This document shows positions 1-5,773 of a DNA stretch of 8,260 bases, in pieces. The stretch covers positions 1 through 8,260 of the forward strand of contig JAGATO010000031.1 in the NCBI GenBank assembly GCA_017621195.1, in the 5' to 3' direction. Source of the stretch: Bacillota bacterium. GTDB taxonomy: Bacteria; Bacillota; Clostridia; Peptostreptococcales; Anaerovoracaceae. Made by a program: the position numbers and the translations under genes. Position 1 is the first letter of the stretch. Every line of letters starts with the position of its first letter. The notes under the pieces were generated by a model. The model did no database searches. It was not told the DNA's origin and was given only the letters and a program-made list of their open reading frames with translations.

Positions 1-32
1 AAATGCATAAAGACAGATTATATGCATCTTAT

Positions 33-91
33 AATGAATAAAACTGAAAATTTATACGATAATATTTATAAATTATGAATAAATATACTTG
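33..91 (+). promoter_or_regulatory. putative ArgR operator (two ARG-box-like sites)
   Basis: Two 18-bp sites resemble the ARG box of Bacillota and Enterobacteria (TNTGAATWWWWATTCANW). The site at 74-91 reads TATGAATAAATATACTTG and fits 14 of the first 16 consensus positions. The site at 33-50 reads AATGAATAAAACTGAAAA and is weaker. They start 41 bp apart, close to four helical turns, and the downstream one overlaps the -35 hexamer at 89-94. A still weaker look-alike lies near 2-17. In known systems arginine-bound ArgR at such a place represses or tunes transport genes, which fits the amino-acid importer that follows. The region is very AT-rich, so chance resemblance is possible. Confidence 0.45.
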
Positions 92-117
92 CATTTCCCG
101 GAGAGCGGGTGTATACT
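89..117 (+). promoter_or_regulatory. sigma-A promoter of the amino-acid ABC operon
   Basis: A -35 hexamer TTGCAT (89-94) and a -10 hexamer TATACT (112-117) are separated by exactly 17 nt. Transcription would begin near 124. This argues against translation of the permease from the upstream ATG at 89, which lies in the promoter itself, and leaves a leader of about 37 nt before the ATG at 161. Confidence 0.7.
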
Positions 118-160
118 GAGAAAGTCATCAATCGAAATAGAAATTGGAGGATCGTCACAC

Positions 161-841
161 ATGTTAGAAACCATGGGAAAATTGCTTACAAATTACTGGT
201 TTCTGTTTGCGAAGGGAACGGGATATACGCTGCTCCTTTCCGGCATTACCGTATTTTTCAGCTCCATCATCGGATCGCTGTTCGCCATTGCGCGTATGTC
301 TAATTGGAAGATCGGAAAAGTGAGACCGCTGCACACTCTGGTCAGCGCCTACGTGGAGATCATCCGCGGAACGCCCATGCTGGTACAGCTGTACTTCTTC
401 TACTTCTTATTGCCTAGGCTGGTTCCGCAGCTGGACCTCAGCGCTTTTACCTGCATCGCCATCGCCTGCATCGTCAACAGCGTTGCCTACGTGGCGGAGA
501 TCATTCGTGCCGGTATTCAGGCCGTGGATAAGGGTCAGACGGAAGCGGCCCGCAGTCTGGGGATGAATCAGAAGCAGACCATGATGAAGATCGTCATTCC
601 TCAGGCCACCAAGAACGTTCTTCCGGCCCTGTGCAATGAATTCGTCACCGTCATCAAGGAAACGTCCATCGCTTCCACCTTCTTCGTAGGCGAACTGATG
701 ACGCAGTACAAGACCATGACGGCGGCGCTGTATCTGACCATCGAGCCTTTGCTGATCGTGGCTGTCATTTATTTCTTCCTGACCTTCACGCTGTCGAAGG
801 CCATTGCAGTACTGGAAAGGAGATTACAGAGCGGTGATTAA
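161..841 (+). CDS. polar amino-acid ABC transporter permease (ArtQ/GlnP/HisM type)
   Basis: This is the membrane subunit of an importer for polar amino acids. It forms the translocation path and couples to the ATPase encoded next. The start chosen is ATG 161, with GGAGG at 146-150 and a downstream promoter-to-start order that excludes the in-frame ATG at 89; the product is 226 aa, normal for the family. The typical EIIRGTPMLVQ motif lies at residues 66-76, and the EAA loop that contacts the ATPase lies at 113-134 (E-x2-RAGIQAV-x2-GQTEAARSLG). Hydrophobic segments near residues 20-45, 72-88, 95-112, 150-170 and 190-215 fit a five-helix HisM/GlnP fold. The stop overlaps the GTG start of the ATPase gene, indicating translational coupling. 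Substrate is not shown by the sequence; arginine or another basic amino acid is suggested only by the ARG-box-like sites upstream. The binding-protein gene is not in view. Confidence 0.93.
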   Translation: MLETMGKLLTNYWFLFAKGTGYTLLLSGITVFFSSIIGSLFAIARMSNWKIGKVRPLHTLVSAYVEIIRGTPMLVQLYFFYFLLPRLVPQLDLSAFTCIAIACIVNSVAYVAEIIRAGIQAVDKGQTEAARSLGMNQKQTMMKIVIPQATKNVLPALCNEFVTVIKETSIASTFFVGELMTQYKTMTAALYLTIEPLLIVAVIYFFLTFTLSKAIAVLERRLQSGD

Positions 842-1556
842 AGTCGTCAATTTACATAAAAGTTTCGGTGACCTTCACGTGCTGAAGGGTGTCAACGAAC
901 ACATAAAAAAAGGAGAAGTGGTGTCGGTGATCGGCCCGTCCGGAAGCGGAAAGAGCACATTCCTGTGCTGCCTCAACTTATTGGAACAGCCCGAAGAGGG
1001 CCAGATCTTCTTCGAAGGTGTGGAGATCACCGACAAGAAGATCGACATCAATGTACATCGTCAGAAGATGGGTATGGTGTTCCAGCATTTCAACGTTTTT
1101 CCTCACATGACCGTGAAGGAAAACATCACTCTGGCGCCTACGCTGCTGAAAAAGATGACGGTGGCGGAGGCCGATGCCAAGGCCATGGAGCTGTTGGAAC
1201 GAGTCGGTCTGTCTGATAAGGCTGCCGAATATCCCAAGCGGTTGTCCGGCGGCCAGAAACAGCGTCTGGCCATCGTCCGGGCACTGGCTATGAATCCGGA
1301 CGTGATGCTGTTCGACGAACCAACGTCGGCGCTAGACCCGGAAATGGTAGGTGAAGTCCTCAGCGTTATCAAGGAGCTGACCACCTCCGGAATGACCTGC
1401 ATCATCGTCACCCACGAAATGGGCTTCGCCCGCGAGGTTTCCGACCGCGTCCTGTTCATGGACGGCGGCGTCATCGTGGAAAGCGGTACGCCGGAAGAGG
1501 TCTTCGGAAATCCCCAGAACCCCAGAACTCAGGACTTCCTCAGCAAGGTGCTGTAG
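834..1556 (+). CDS. polar amino-acid ABC transporter ATP-binding protein (GlnQ/ArtP/HisP type)
   Basis: This cytoplasmic ATPase powers the importer. The GTG at 834 is the preferred start: AAAGGAG lies at 816-822, the gene then overlaps the permease stop by 8 nt, and the 240-aa product begins like family members (MIKVVNLHKSFG). A longer frame opens at ATG 804 but lacks a ribosome site. Motifs in order are Walker A GPSGSGKST (34-42), Q-loop Q84 in VFQHFNVFPH, signature LSGGQKQR (137-144), Walker B VMLFDEP (157-163), D-loop SALD (165-168) and H-loop H194. All catalytic residues are intact. Small departures from the usual family text are C45 where Arg is common (FLRCLNLLE) and V148 in AIVRAL. It is followed by a strong terminator, so the operon seen here has two genes. 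Confidence 0.95.
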   Translation: MIKVVNLHKSFGDLHVLKGVNEHIKKGEVVSVIGPSGSGKSTFLCCLNLLEQPEEGQIFFEGVEITDKKIDINVHRQKMGMVFQHFNVFPHMTVKENITLAPTLLKKMTVAEADAKAMELLERVGLSDKAAEYPKRLSGGQKQRLAIVRALAMNPDVMLFDEPTSALDPEMVGEVLSVIKELTTSGMTCIIVTHEMGFAREVSDRVLFMDGGVIVESGTPEEVFGNPQNPRTQDFLSKVL

Positions 1557-1614
1557 GGAATGGGACATCGAATATCGTTACCATAGGATACCATTTTGTC
1601 ATAGTGTTCTTTTC

Positions 1615-1679
1615 AGAAGCTGCTTTCCTGCCGGACGAGCGCCATTGTCCGGCGGTGGAAGCGGCTTCTCCTGTTTTTT
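1615..1679 (+). terminator. rho-independent terminator of the ABC operon
   Basis: A long hairpin begins 59 nt after the ATPase stop. The 5' arm GAAGCTGCTTTCC plus CTGCCGGAC (1616-1637) pairs with GTCCGGCGG plus GGAAGCGGCTTC (1647-1668), with two G-U wobbles and one bulged T. The loop is about 10 nt and six T residues lie at 1674-1679. The 58 nt between the stop codon and the hairpin show nothing recognisable. Confidence 0.85.
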
Positions 1680-1734
1680 GAGAAATAAAATCTGAAGGTG
1701 AATTGGGGGAATATGAATTGCGCTCACTGGAGCC

Positions 1735-1790
1735 GGATGCAACTTTTTTGTTGCAAAAGTAAAATATAGTTGACATATCGATGGATGCAA
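1735..1790. repeat. dyad TGCAAC-T6-GTTGCA plus GGATGCAA direct repeats upstream of the XRE operon
   Basis: A perfect 6-bp inverted repeat, TGCAAC (1738-1743) and GTTGCA (1750-1755), flanks six T. Overlapping it, GGATGCAA occurs at 1735-1742 and again at 1783-1790, 48 bp apart. The second copy sits inside the promoter spacer of the regulator gene. They could be operator half-sites. The hairpin has a T-only loop and no T tail, so it is not a convincing terminator. Confidence 0.35.
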
Positions 1791-1798
1791 TATATAAT
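1770..1798 (+). promoter_or_regulatory. perfect-consensus promoter of the XRE/membrane-protein operon
   Basis: TTGACA (1770-1775) and TATAAT (1793-1798) match the sigma-A consensus at all 12 positions with the ideal 17-nt spacer. The expected start site is near 1805, giving a leader of only about 18 nt. TTGACAT occurs twice, at 1770-1776 and 1798-1804, 28 bp apart, so one copy covers the -35 and one the start site. CGATG (1779-1783) and CATCG (1802-1806) form an inverted pair around the -10. These are candidate sites for autorepression by the regulator encoded just downstream. Confidence 0.85.
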
Positions 1799-1822
1799 TG
1801 ACATCGCAAGGAGGGAAGAGGG

Positions 1823-2038
1823 ATGAAAAACCTGAAGATGAAACTGAAACGGATGGAGCGGAACATGTCTCAGACGGAGCTTGCCCGGATTGCCGGCGTG
1901 ACGAGACAGACCATCGGCCTCATCGAGGCCGGAGAATTCAACCCGTCCATTAAGCTGTGCATCGCTATTTGCAAAGCGCTGGATGTGACGCTGAACGATT
2001 TATTTTGGGAGGATGAGAACGATGAAACGGAAGAATAA
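1823..2038 (+). CDS. small XRE/Cro-CI family HTH transcriptional regulator (YgzD-like)
   Basis: The product is a 71-aa protein made almost entirely of one DNA-binding domain. The HTH_3-type core runs from about residue 4 to 62. The first HTH helix is QTELARIA (17-24), followed by GVTR and the recognition helix TRQTIGLIEAG (27-37). The typical ending NPSIKLCIAICKALDVTLNDLFW (40-62) follows. A strongly acidic tail (EDENDETEE) closes it. AAGGAGGG at 1808-1815 lies 7 nt before the ATG. There is no ligand or dimerisation domain. Such minimal regulators are commonly encoded immediately before a membrane protein, as here, and often control their own operon; that role is inferred from the overlap with the next gene and from repeats in the promoter. 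Confidence 0.92.
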   Translation: MKNLKMKLKRMERNMSQTELARIAGVTRQTIGLIEAGEFNPSIKLCIAICKALDVTLNDLFWEDENDETEE

Positions 2039-2483
2039 TCTGGATGAACGACAGGAACAGATCCTGTTGAAGATCGAACACAACGGAGTATGGCTGGCTT
2101 TTTGGGGACTGCTGGCAGCGATCCTGATCCAGCAGTTTGCCTTCGGCTGGGATGTTAAGCACTTTGCCGGGGAATGGGTGGTATTCATGGTGCTGGCTGT
2201 TTATCTGTACAGTGCATGCATAAAGAACGGGATCTGGGATCGGCATCTCAAGCCCAACGGGAAGACCAACGCCATCGTATCGCTGATTGCGGCTGTTATG
2301 ATGGGAATCGTCGTCACTCTCTGCGTAGGCCTGCGCTACGATGTGGGCGTTCGCTCGGCTGTCATCATCGGTGGAGTAACGGCGGTGCTGATCTTCGTCC
2401 TATGCTTCGCTGCGCTGACCGTTTGCGCGGCTCAGCTGAAGAAAAAGCAGAAGGAGTTGGAAGCCGAACCGGAGGAAGAGTAA
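2022..2483 (+). CDS. four-helix membrane protein of unknown function (possibly DUF6773-like)
   Basis: The start chosen is ATG 2022, with GGGAGG at 2007-2012 and a 9-nt spacer. An in-frame ATG at 2013 directly abuts that site and is unlikely. The product is 153 aa. It has a charged N-terminus with LDERQEQILLKIEHNG (7-22), then four hydrophobic segments at about 23-41, 50-66, 84-104 and 112-136. A charged cytoplasmic-looking tail (KKKQKELEAEPEEE) follows. There is no signal peptide and no enzymatic motif. The LDERQEQ...EHNG opening recalls membrane proteins annotated as DUF6773; I cannot confirm this without a profile search. It overlaps the XRE gene by 17 nt, so the two are almost certainly co-translated. 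The pairing suggests the regulator controls this protein, or that this protein modulates the regulator; neither is shown. Confidence 0.88.
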   Translation: MKRKNNLDERQEQILLKIEHNGVWLAFWGLLAAILIQQFAFGWDVKHFAGEWVVFMVLAVYLYSACIKNGIWDRHLKPNGKTNAIVSLIAAVMMGIVVTLCVGLRYDVGVRSAVIIGGVTAVLIFVLCFAALTVCAAQLKKKQKELEAEPEEE

Positions 2484-2487
2484 ATCA

Positions 2488-2525
2488 AAAAACCGTTTAT
2501 GTCCGAACTGACATAAACGGTTTTT
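2488..2525. terminator. bidirectional rho-independent terminator
   Basis: A perfect 16-bp stem has arms at 2488-2503 and 2510-2525 (core ACCGTTTATGTC / GACATAAACGGT) and a six-base loop CGAACT. The stem ends in an A5 run on the left and a T5 run on the right, so it can stop transcription in both directions. It lies 4 nt after the membrane-protein stop and 24 nt beyond the stop of the convergent transporter gene, serving both. Confidence 0.92.
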
Positions 2526-2549
2526 CTTTTCAGAAATAATGTCCGAAGC

Positions 2550-3929
2550 CTATGCGAAAAACTTCTGGCGATAGCCTACGAAGAAGATGAACAGAACGAT
2601 GAGGGGCAGAATGTAAGTGACGTAGAAGCGGGACCAGCGGGGGAATTTCAAGCCTTCTCCCGTATCGGCCTCCACGATGAAGTTGTCCCAGCCCCAGCCC
2701 CGTCTGCTGACGCAGAACAGCAGGTAGATCAGAGAACCCAGCGGCAGCAGATTGTTGGATACCAGAAAGTCTTCCAGGTCCTGAATATTGCCGATGTTAG
2801 GGAAGGTGATGTGACTCCACACGTTGAAGCCCAGAACGCAGGGCATGGACAGGATCAACAGGGAAATGCCGTTGACCAGAATGGCTTTCTTCCGGGTCCA
2901 GCCAAGGTCTATGGCGAAGGACAGAATGTTCTCGAATACGCCGATGACGGTGCTGAGAGCCGCAAAGGTCATAAAGATGAAGAACAGGCCGCCCCACAGA
3001 GTTCCCATGGGCATCTGGTTGAAGATGTTGGGAAGGGTGATGAACACCAGGCCGACGCCCTGGCCGGGATTGACGCCGAAGGCGAAGCAGGCCGGGAAGA
3101 TGATGAGACCGGCGGTGAGGGCAACGAAGGTGTCCAGCAGGCCGATGCTGAGGGCTTCGCCCATCAGGGAGCGGTCCTTTCCGATGTAGCTTCCGAAGAT
3201 GGCCATGGAGCCGATACCTAAACTCAGGGTGAAGAAGGCCTGACTCATGGCAGCGTAGATGGTCTCGCCTAAAATGCGGTTGCCTTCGCTGTCGTAGACC
3301 AGGTTACGGAAGTTAGGAATCAGATAGAAGCGCAATCCGTCCGTAGCGCCGTCCAGCGTCACGCTGCGGATGACGAGAATCATCATCAGTGCCAGAAGGC
3401 AGAGCATCATGACCTTCGTAATGCGCTCGACACCGTTTTGCAGCCCCATGGAGCAGACGCTGAAGCCTACGATGGTGATGGCCAGCATCCAGAACGTCAT
3501 GGAAACAGGCTGTTCCAGCATGTGGCCAAAGCTGGCGGTGATCTGTTCGGAGGACATGCCGACGAACTGACCGGAGAACATCTTGAATACGTAGGACAGC
3601 ATCCAGCCGCCTACGGTGGTGTAAAACATCATTAACAGGTAATTTCCGGCCATGGCCCCCCAACTGTACCAGTGCCATTTGGTCCCCTGTGGTTCCAGGA
3701 TGTGAAAGCTGCGGGCTGCGCTCTTGCGGCTGGCACGGCCCACGGAAAATTCCATGACCATGATGGGAAGTCCCATGCCGACCAGAAAGACCAGGTAGAC
3801 CAGGACAAACGCAGCACCGCCGTACTTTCCGACGATGTAGGGAAAGCGCCATACATTGCCCAGGCCGATGGCACATCCCGCGGAAATCAGAATAAATCCC
3901 AGTCGGGATGAAAATTTTTCTCGTTCCAT
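2550..3929 (-). CDS. sodium-dependent transporter, NSS/SNF family
   Basis: This is a 459-aa inner-membrane symporter of the LeuT fold, expected to import amino acids or related amines with sodium. The hallmark TM1 stretch SAGCAIGLGNVWRFPY is at residues 16-31. TM2 ends in LPIMVMEFSVGRASRKS (54-70). The TM5 signature NGVERITKVMM is at 165-175, the TM6 region AMSQAFFTLSLGIGSM at 227-242 and TM7 LLDTFVALTAG at 264-274. A TM8 segment MTFAALSTVIGVFE follows. Length is that of short bacterial members such as Tyt1 and MhsT. Aromatic-rich hydrophobic segments continue to the C-terminus, suggesting 11-12 helices. ATG 3929 is preceded by GAGGAG at 3935-3940. The substrate cannot be told from motifs alone. 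It has its own likely promoter and shares a terminator with the convergent operon. Confidence 0.95.
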   Translation of the reverse strand: MEREKFSSRLGFILISAGCAIGLGNVWRFPYIVGKYGGAAFVLVYLVFLVGMGLPIMVMEFSVGRASRKSAARSFHILEPQGTKWHWYSWGAMAGNYLLMMFYTTVGGWMLSYVFKMFSGQFVGMSSEQITASFGHMLEQPVSMTFWMLAITIVGFSVCSMGLQNGVERITKVMMLCLLALMMILVIRSVTLDGATDGLRFYLIPNFRNLVYDSEGNRILGETIYAAMSQAFFTLSLGIGSMAIFGSYIGKDRSLMGEALSIGLLDTFVALTAGLIIFPACFAFGVNPGQGVGLVFITLPNIFNQMPMGTLWGGLFFIFMTFAALSTVIGVFENILSFAIDLGWTRKKAILVNGISLLILSMPCVLGFNVWSHITFPNIGNIQDLEDFLVSNNLLPLGSLIYLLFCVSRRGWGWDNFIVEADTGEGLKFPRWSRFYVTYILPLIVLFIFFVGYRQKFFA

Positions 3930-3975
3930 AATTTCTCCTCAAATATCACAAAAAATTGACACAACGAATGCATTT

Positions 3976-4004
3976 ATTGTATCAAAGTACACAAAGAAAA
4001 GCAA
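3976..4004 (-). promoter_or_regulatory. probable promoter of the NSS transporter gene
   Basis: Read on the minus strand, TTGCTT (3999-4004) and TACAAT (3976-3981) are spaced by 17 nt, about 47 nt upstream of the ATG. The -10 is good and the -35 is weak (three of six bases). The -35 overlaps the terminator hairpin of the upstream phosphatase gene. Confidence 0.5.
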
Positions 4005-4027
4005 TCCCAAGCCATTGGAATTGCTTT
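3993..4027 (-). terminator. terminator of the PAP2 phosphatase gene
   Basis: On the minus strand AAAGCAAT and TCCAA, then GGCT-type loop and TTGG with ATTGCTTT, form a stem of 8 plus 4 bp (4027-3998) with one internal mismatch and a 4-nt loop. It is followed by TTTTCTTT (4000-3993). It lies about 61 nt past the phosphatase stop. This separates the phosphatase transcript from the NSS gene on the same strand. Confidence 0.65.
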
Positions 4028-4088
4028 CTTTCTCTTCCTTTGTTTCACCGTTGGAGGAAACCGTCTCCAAGCGGAGCCGGTTCGCAGT

Positions 4089-4796
4089 TTACAGGCGTTC
4101 GATGCATTTAGAAATGGGAGCCAGCAGCGCCAGACCGAGGCACCAGGAGGCAAAGACATCCGTAGGCCAGTGAACGCCCAGATAGATGCGGGACAGGCCC
4201 ATGAGGATGATGTAGACCGTCACAACCACCGTCAGAATCACCGTCACCTCGTCGCCGGGGTTGGGGCGGCGCAGGACGAAGGGAGAAAACCGAGCGGCAG
4301 GTCCGATCTGCTGGGACTGGAGCGGGCGGAAGTAGGCCGTGCGTCGGTAATGGTAAAGCAGGAGCAGGAACGTTCCCCAGACCATGGTGCAGCTCAGCGT
4401 GTGGCCGCTGGGAAAGCTGAAGCCGCCCTGAACGATCAGGTGAAGAGCCACGTCGGGACGCGGCCGTTCTATCTGGTACTTCAGAAGCTGATACAGCGAA
4501 ACGGATACCACGGCGCTGGCGGTCATGGGAATTCCGTACCAGCGGCGGGTGGGCGGCAGGATCAGCAGAAGAAGACAGATGGCCGTGACGGACTGCCAGT
4601 TGCCGCTATAGGTCAGCGGCGTCAGAACTGCGGTCAGCAGGTCGTTGCGCAGGGAAAAGGCCACTGTTTGTACAGCGTGATCCACCGCAGGGATCCACGC
4701 CCAACGGAATATCACGGAAGCTGCGATCAGCCCAAAGAGAATCAGAAACAGAACGAAGCGGAACAGCCGGGTTCTGAGCCAGTCGTATATCATCAT
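4089..4796 (-). CDS. PAP2-superfamily membrane phosphatase
   Basis: This is a 235-aa integral membrane phosphatase of the phosphatidate phosphatase type 2/PgpB/BcrC superfamily. Such enzymes remove phosphate from phosphatidic acid, phosphatidylglycerol phosphate or undecaprenyl pyrophosphate at the outer membrane face. All three catalytic motifs are present: K-x6-RP (K106 to P114, KYQIERPRP), PSGH (129-132) and SR-x5-H-x3-D (S202 to D213), including the nucleophile H209. Hydrophobic segments lie near 13-32, 53-60, 68-81, 89-105, 134-148, 184-200 and 214-228. A polar stretch at about 150-183 between the second and third motifs (RRTAYFRPLQ to PNPGDE) is longer than the short loop of many relatives. 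AAAGGA at 4803-4808 lies 6 nt before the ATG at 4796; the next codon is also ATG. Lipid substrate cannot be assigned. Confidence 0.93.
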   Translation of the reverse strand: MMIYDWLRTRLFRFVLFLILFGLIAASVIFRWAWIPAVDHAVQTVAFSLRNDLLTAVLTPLTYSGNWQSVTAICLLLLILPPTRRWYGIPMTASAVVSVSLYQLLKYQIERPRPDVALHLIVQGGFSFPSGHTLSCTMVWGTFLLLLYHYRRTAYFRPLQSQQIGPAARFSPFVLRRPNPGDEVTVILTVVVTVYIILMGLSRIYLGVHWPTDVFASWCLGLALLAPISKCIERL

Positions 4797-4833
4797 AGAA
4801 CATCCTTTCCGGGCAGAGCCCTTTCAACAGTAT

Positions 4834-4862
4834 ATTGTAACGATTCCATCCCTTTCTGACAA
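4834..4862 (-). promoter_or_regulatory. promoter of the PAP2 phosphatase gene
   Basis: On the minus strand TTGTCA (4857-4862) and TACAAT (4834-4839) are separated by 17 nt, each hexamer matching five of six consensus bases. The start site would be near 4827, giving a leader of about 30 nt. The -35 lies only 6 nt from that of the divergent acyltransferase promoter, so the two promoters are back-to-back and may interfere or share a regulator. Confidence 0.75.
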
Positions 4863-4868
4863 GGAATT

Positions 4869-4896
4869 TTGCGTTTTCTTACAAATATGATATAAT
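4869..4896 (+). promoter_or_regulatory. promoter of the plsC-nucleotidyltransferase operon
   Basis: A perfect TATAAT (4891-4896) is preceded by an extended -10 element (TGA at 4888-4890). A partial -35, TTGCGT, lies 16 nt upstream at 4869-4874. Expected start is near 4903. The palindrome ATAATAATTATTAT (4892-4905) covers the -10 and start site. It matches 12 of 14 fixed positions of the Bacillus 7-1-7 Fur box at 4893-4907, but low-complexity AT sequence makes this weak evidence of regulation. Confidence 0.75.
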
Positions 4897-4935
4897 AATT
4901 ATTATCTATACGCTGCGATCGGCAGAGGGCATCGG

Positions 4936-4985
4936 TTTTTTCGCGGACCGGCGCCGGAACGCTGATCAGCGCGAAACTATCCACA
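4936..4985 (+). other. structured 5' leader of plsC with a DnaA-box-like site
   Basis: The leader is about 95 nt and unlike the AT-rich promoter it is GC-rich and full of symmetry. T6 lies at 4936-4941. TTTCGCG (4939-4945) pairs perfectly with CGCGAAA (4970-4976) around two nested palindromes, CCGGCGCCGG (4948-4957) and CGCTGATCAGCG (4960-4971). Immediately after, CTATCCACA (4977-4985) is one base from the DnaA box TTATCCACA and abuts the ribosome site. Function is unknown; no known riboswitch was recognised. Confidence 0.4.
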
Positions 4986-4998
4986 GGGGAGGAGAACA

Positions 4999-5769
4999 AT
5001 GAAACCATATGCACTGTTTCAAAATATAAAATTTGCTGTCTTTGCATATTGGGATCTGCGGAAGATTCGCAAAACGAGAAAACGGATCCATCAGTACAAG
5101 GCGGCGGGACAGTACGACCTGGAGAGGGAGCAGATCGGCATCCTTCAGGACACCTGGGGAACGAGTCTCATTGAACACATAGGGGCTGAGGTCAACATCG
5201 TGGGACGGGAGAACATTCCCGAAGAGCCGGTGGTCATCGTGGCAAACCATCAGGGCTACGGGGATATTCCCATCCTGACCCAGATCATGAAGCACCGCCA
5301 GTTTGGATGCGTGGCGAAGGAAGAACTGGAGAAGGTGCCGGTGTTCAACGACATCATCCTGGACGTCCGCAGCGTCTACATCAGGCGGGACGACGCCAGA
5401 GCGTCGCTTCGGGCCATCGAAACCGGGATTGAATATCTGAAACAGGGATTTTCTATGGCCATCTTCCCGGAAGGGACCCGGAGTCACGGCCCACAGATGG
5501 GCGAATTTAAGCGGGGCAGCCTACGACTGGCCACCAAGCCGGGCGTTCCCGTGGTACCTGTGACCATCAGCGGTTCGTATAAGTGCTTTGAGGAGCAGGG
5601 CTACGTCCGTCCCGACCGGGTAGATGTGTACATCCATCCGCCCATAGAGACGAAGAATATGGATCGCCGGGAAGCGGCAGGTCTGGCGGAGACGGTGGAG
5701 GAGATCGTCCGGACGAAGCTGTTGGAAATGCAGGAAGAAGAAGCGAAGAGAGAAGGAAAGCAGAGGTAA
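4999..5769 (+). CDS. plsC: 1-acyl-sn-glycerol-3-phosphate acyltransferase (PlsC family)
   Basis: The predicted role is transfer of an acyl chain to the sn-2 position of lysophosphatidic acid, giving phosphatidic acid, at the inner face of the membrane. The protein is 256 aa with the standard LPLAT blocks. These are block I NHQGYGD (83-89, catalytic H84 and D89), block II around VRSVYIRRD (123-131), block III FPEGTRS (156-162) and block IV GVPVVPVTISGS (starting near residue 181). The N-terminus is amphipathic and basic (RKIRKTRKRIHQYK, 21-34) rather than a clear transmembrane helix; the C-terminus is a charged helix rich in Glu and Lys. GGGAGGAG at 4987-4994 supports ATG 4999. Its stop is 4 nt before the nucleotidyltransferase start. 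Other LPLAT acceptors (for example ornithine lipids) are possible, but the motifs fit PlsC best. Confidence 0.88.
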   Translation: MKPYALFQNIKFAVFAYWDLRKIRKTRKRIHQYKAAGQYDLEREQIGILQDTWGTSLIEHIGAEVNIVGRENIPEEPVVIVANHQGYGDIPILTQIMKHRQFGCVAKEELEKVPVFNDIILDVRSVYIRRDDARASLRAIETGIEYLKQGFSMAIFPEGTRSHGPQMGEFKRGSLRLATKPGVPVVPVTISGSYKCFEEQGYVRPDRVDVYIHPPIETKNMDRREAAGLAETVEEIVRTKLLEMQEEEAKREGKQR

Positions 5770-5773
5770 TAAA

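Noticed and set aside
89..160. N-terminal extension of the permease from ATG 89
   Set aside because: The ATG lies inside the -35 hexamer of the predicted promoter, it has no ribosome site, and the extra 24 residues do not resemble the family.
804..833. N-terminal extension of the ATPase from ATG 804
   Set aside because: There is no ribosome site before it, and GTG 834 has AAAGGAG at good distance and gives the usual family N-terminus.
3313..3942. 209-codon minus-strand frame shifted within the NSS transporter gene
   Set aside because: It is a different frame of the same strand. The transporter frame has the hallmark GNVWRFPY motif and the ribosome site; the shifted product is Arg/His-rich with no membrane segments.
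4170..4859. 229-codon plus-strand frame opposite the PAP2 phosphatase
   Set aside because: It is low-complexity, His/Gln/Arg-rich, with no ribosome site, and it runs against a gene with three intact PAP2 motifs and its own promoter.
4912..4941. Transcription attenuator formed by CGAT/ATCG before the T6 tract in the plsC leader
   Set aside because: The stem would be only about 4 bp, too weak for an intrinsic terminator.
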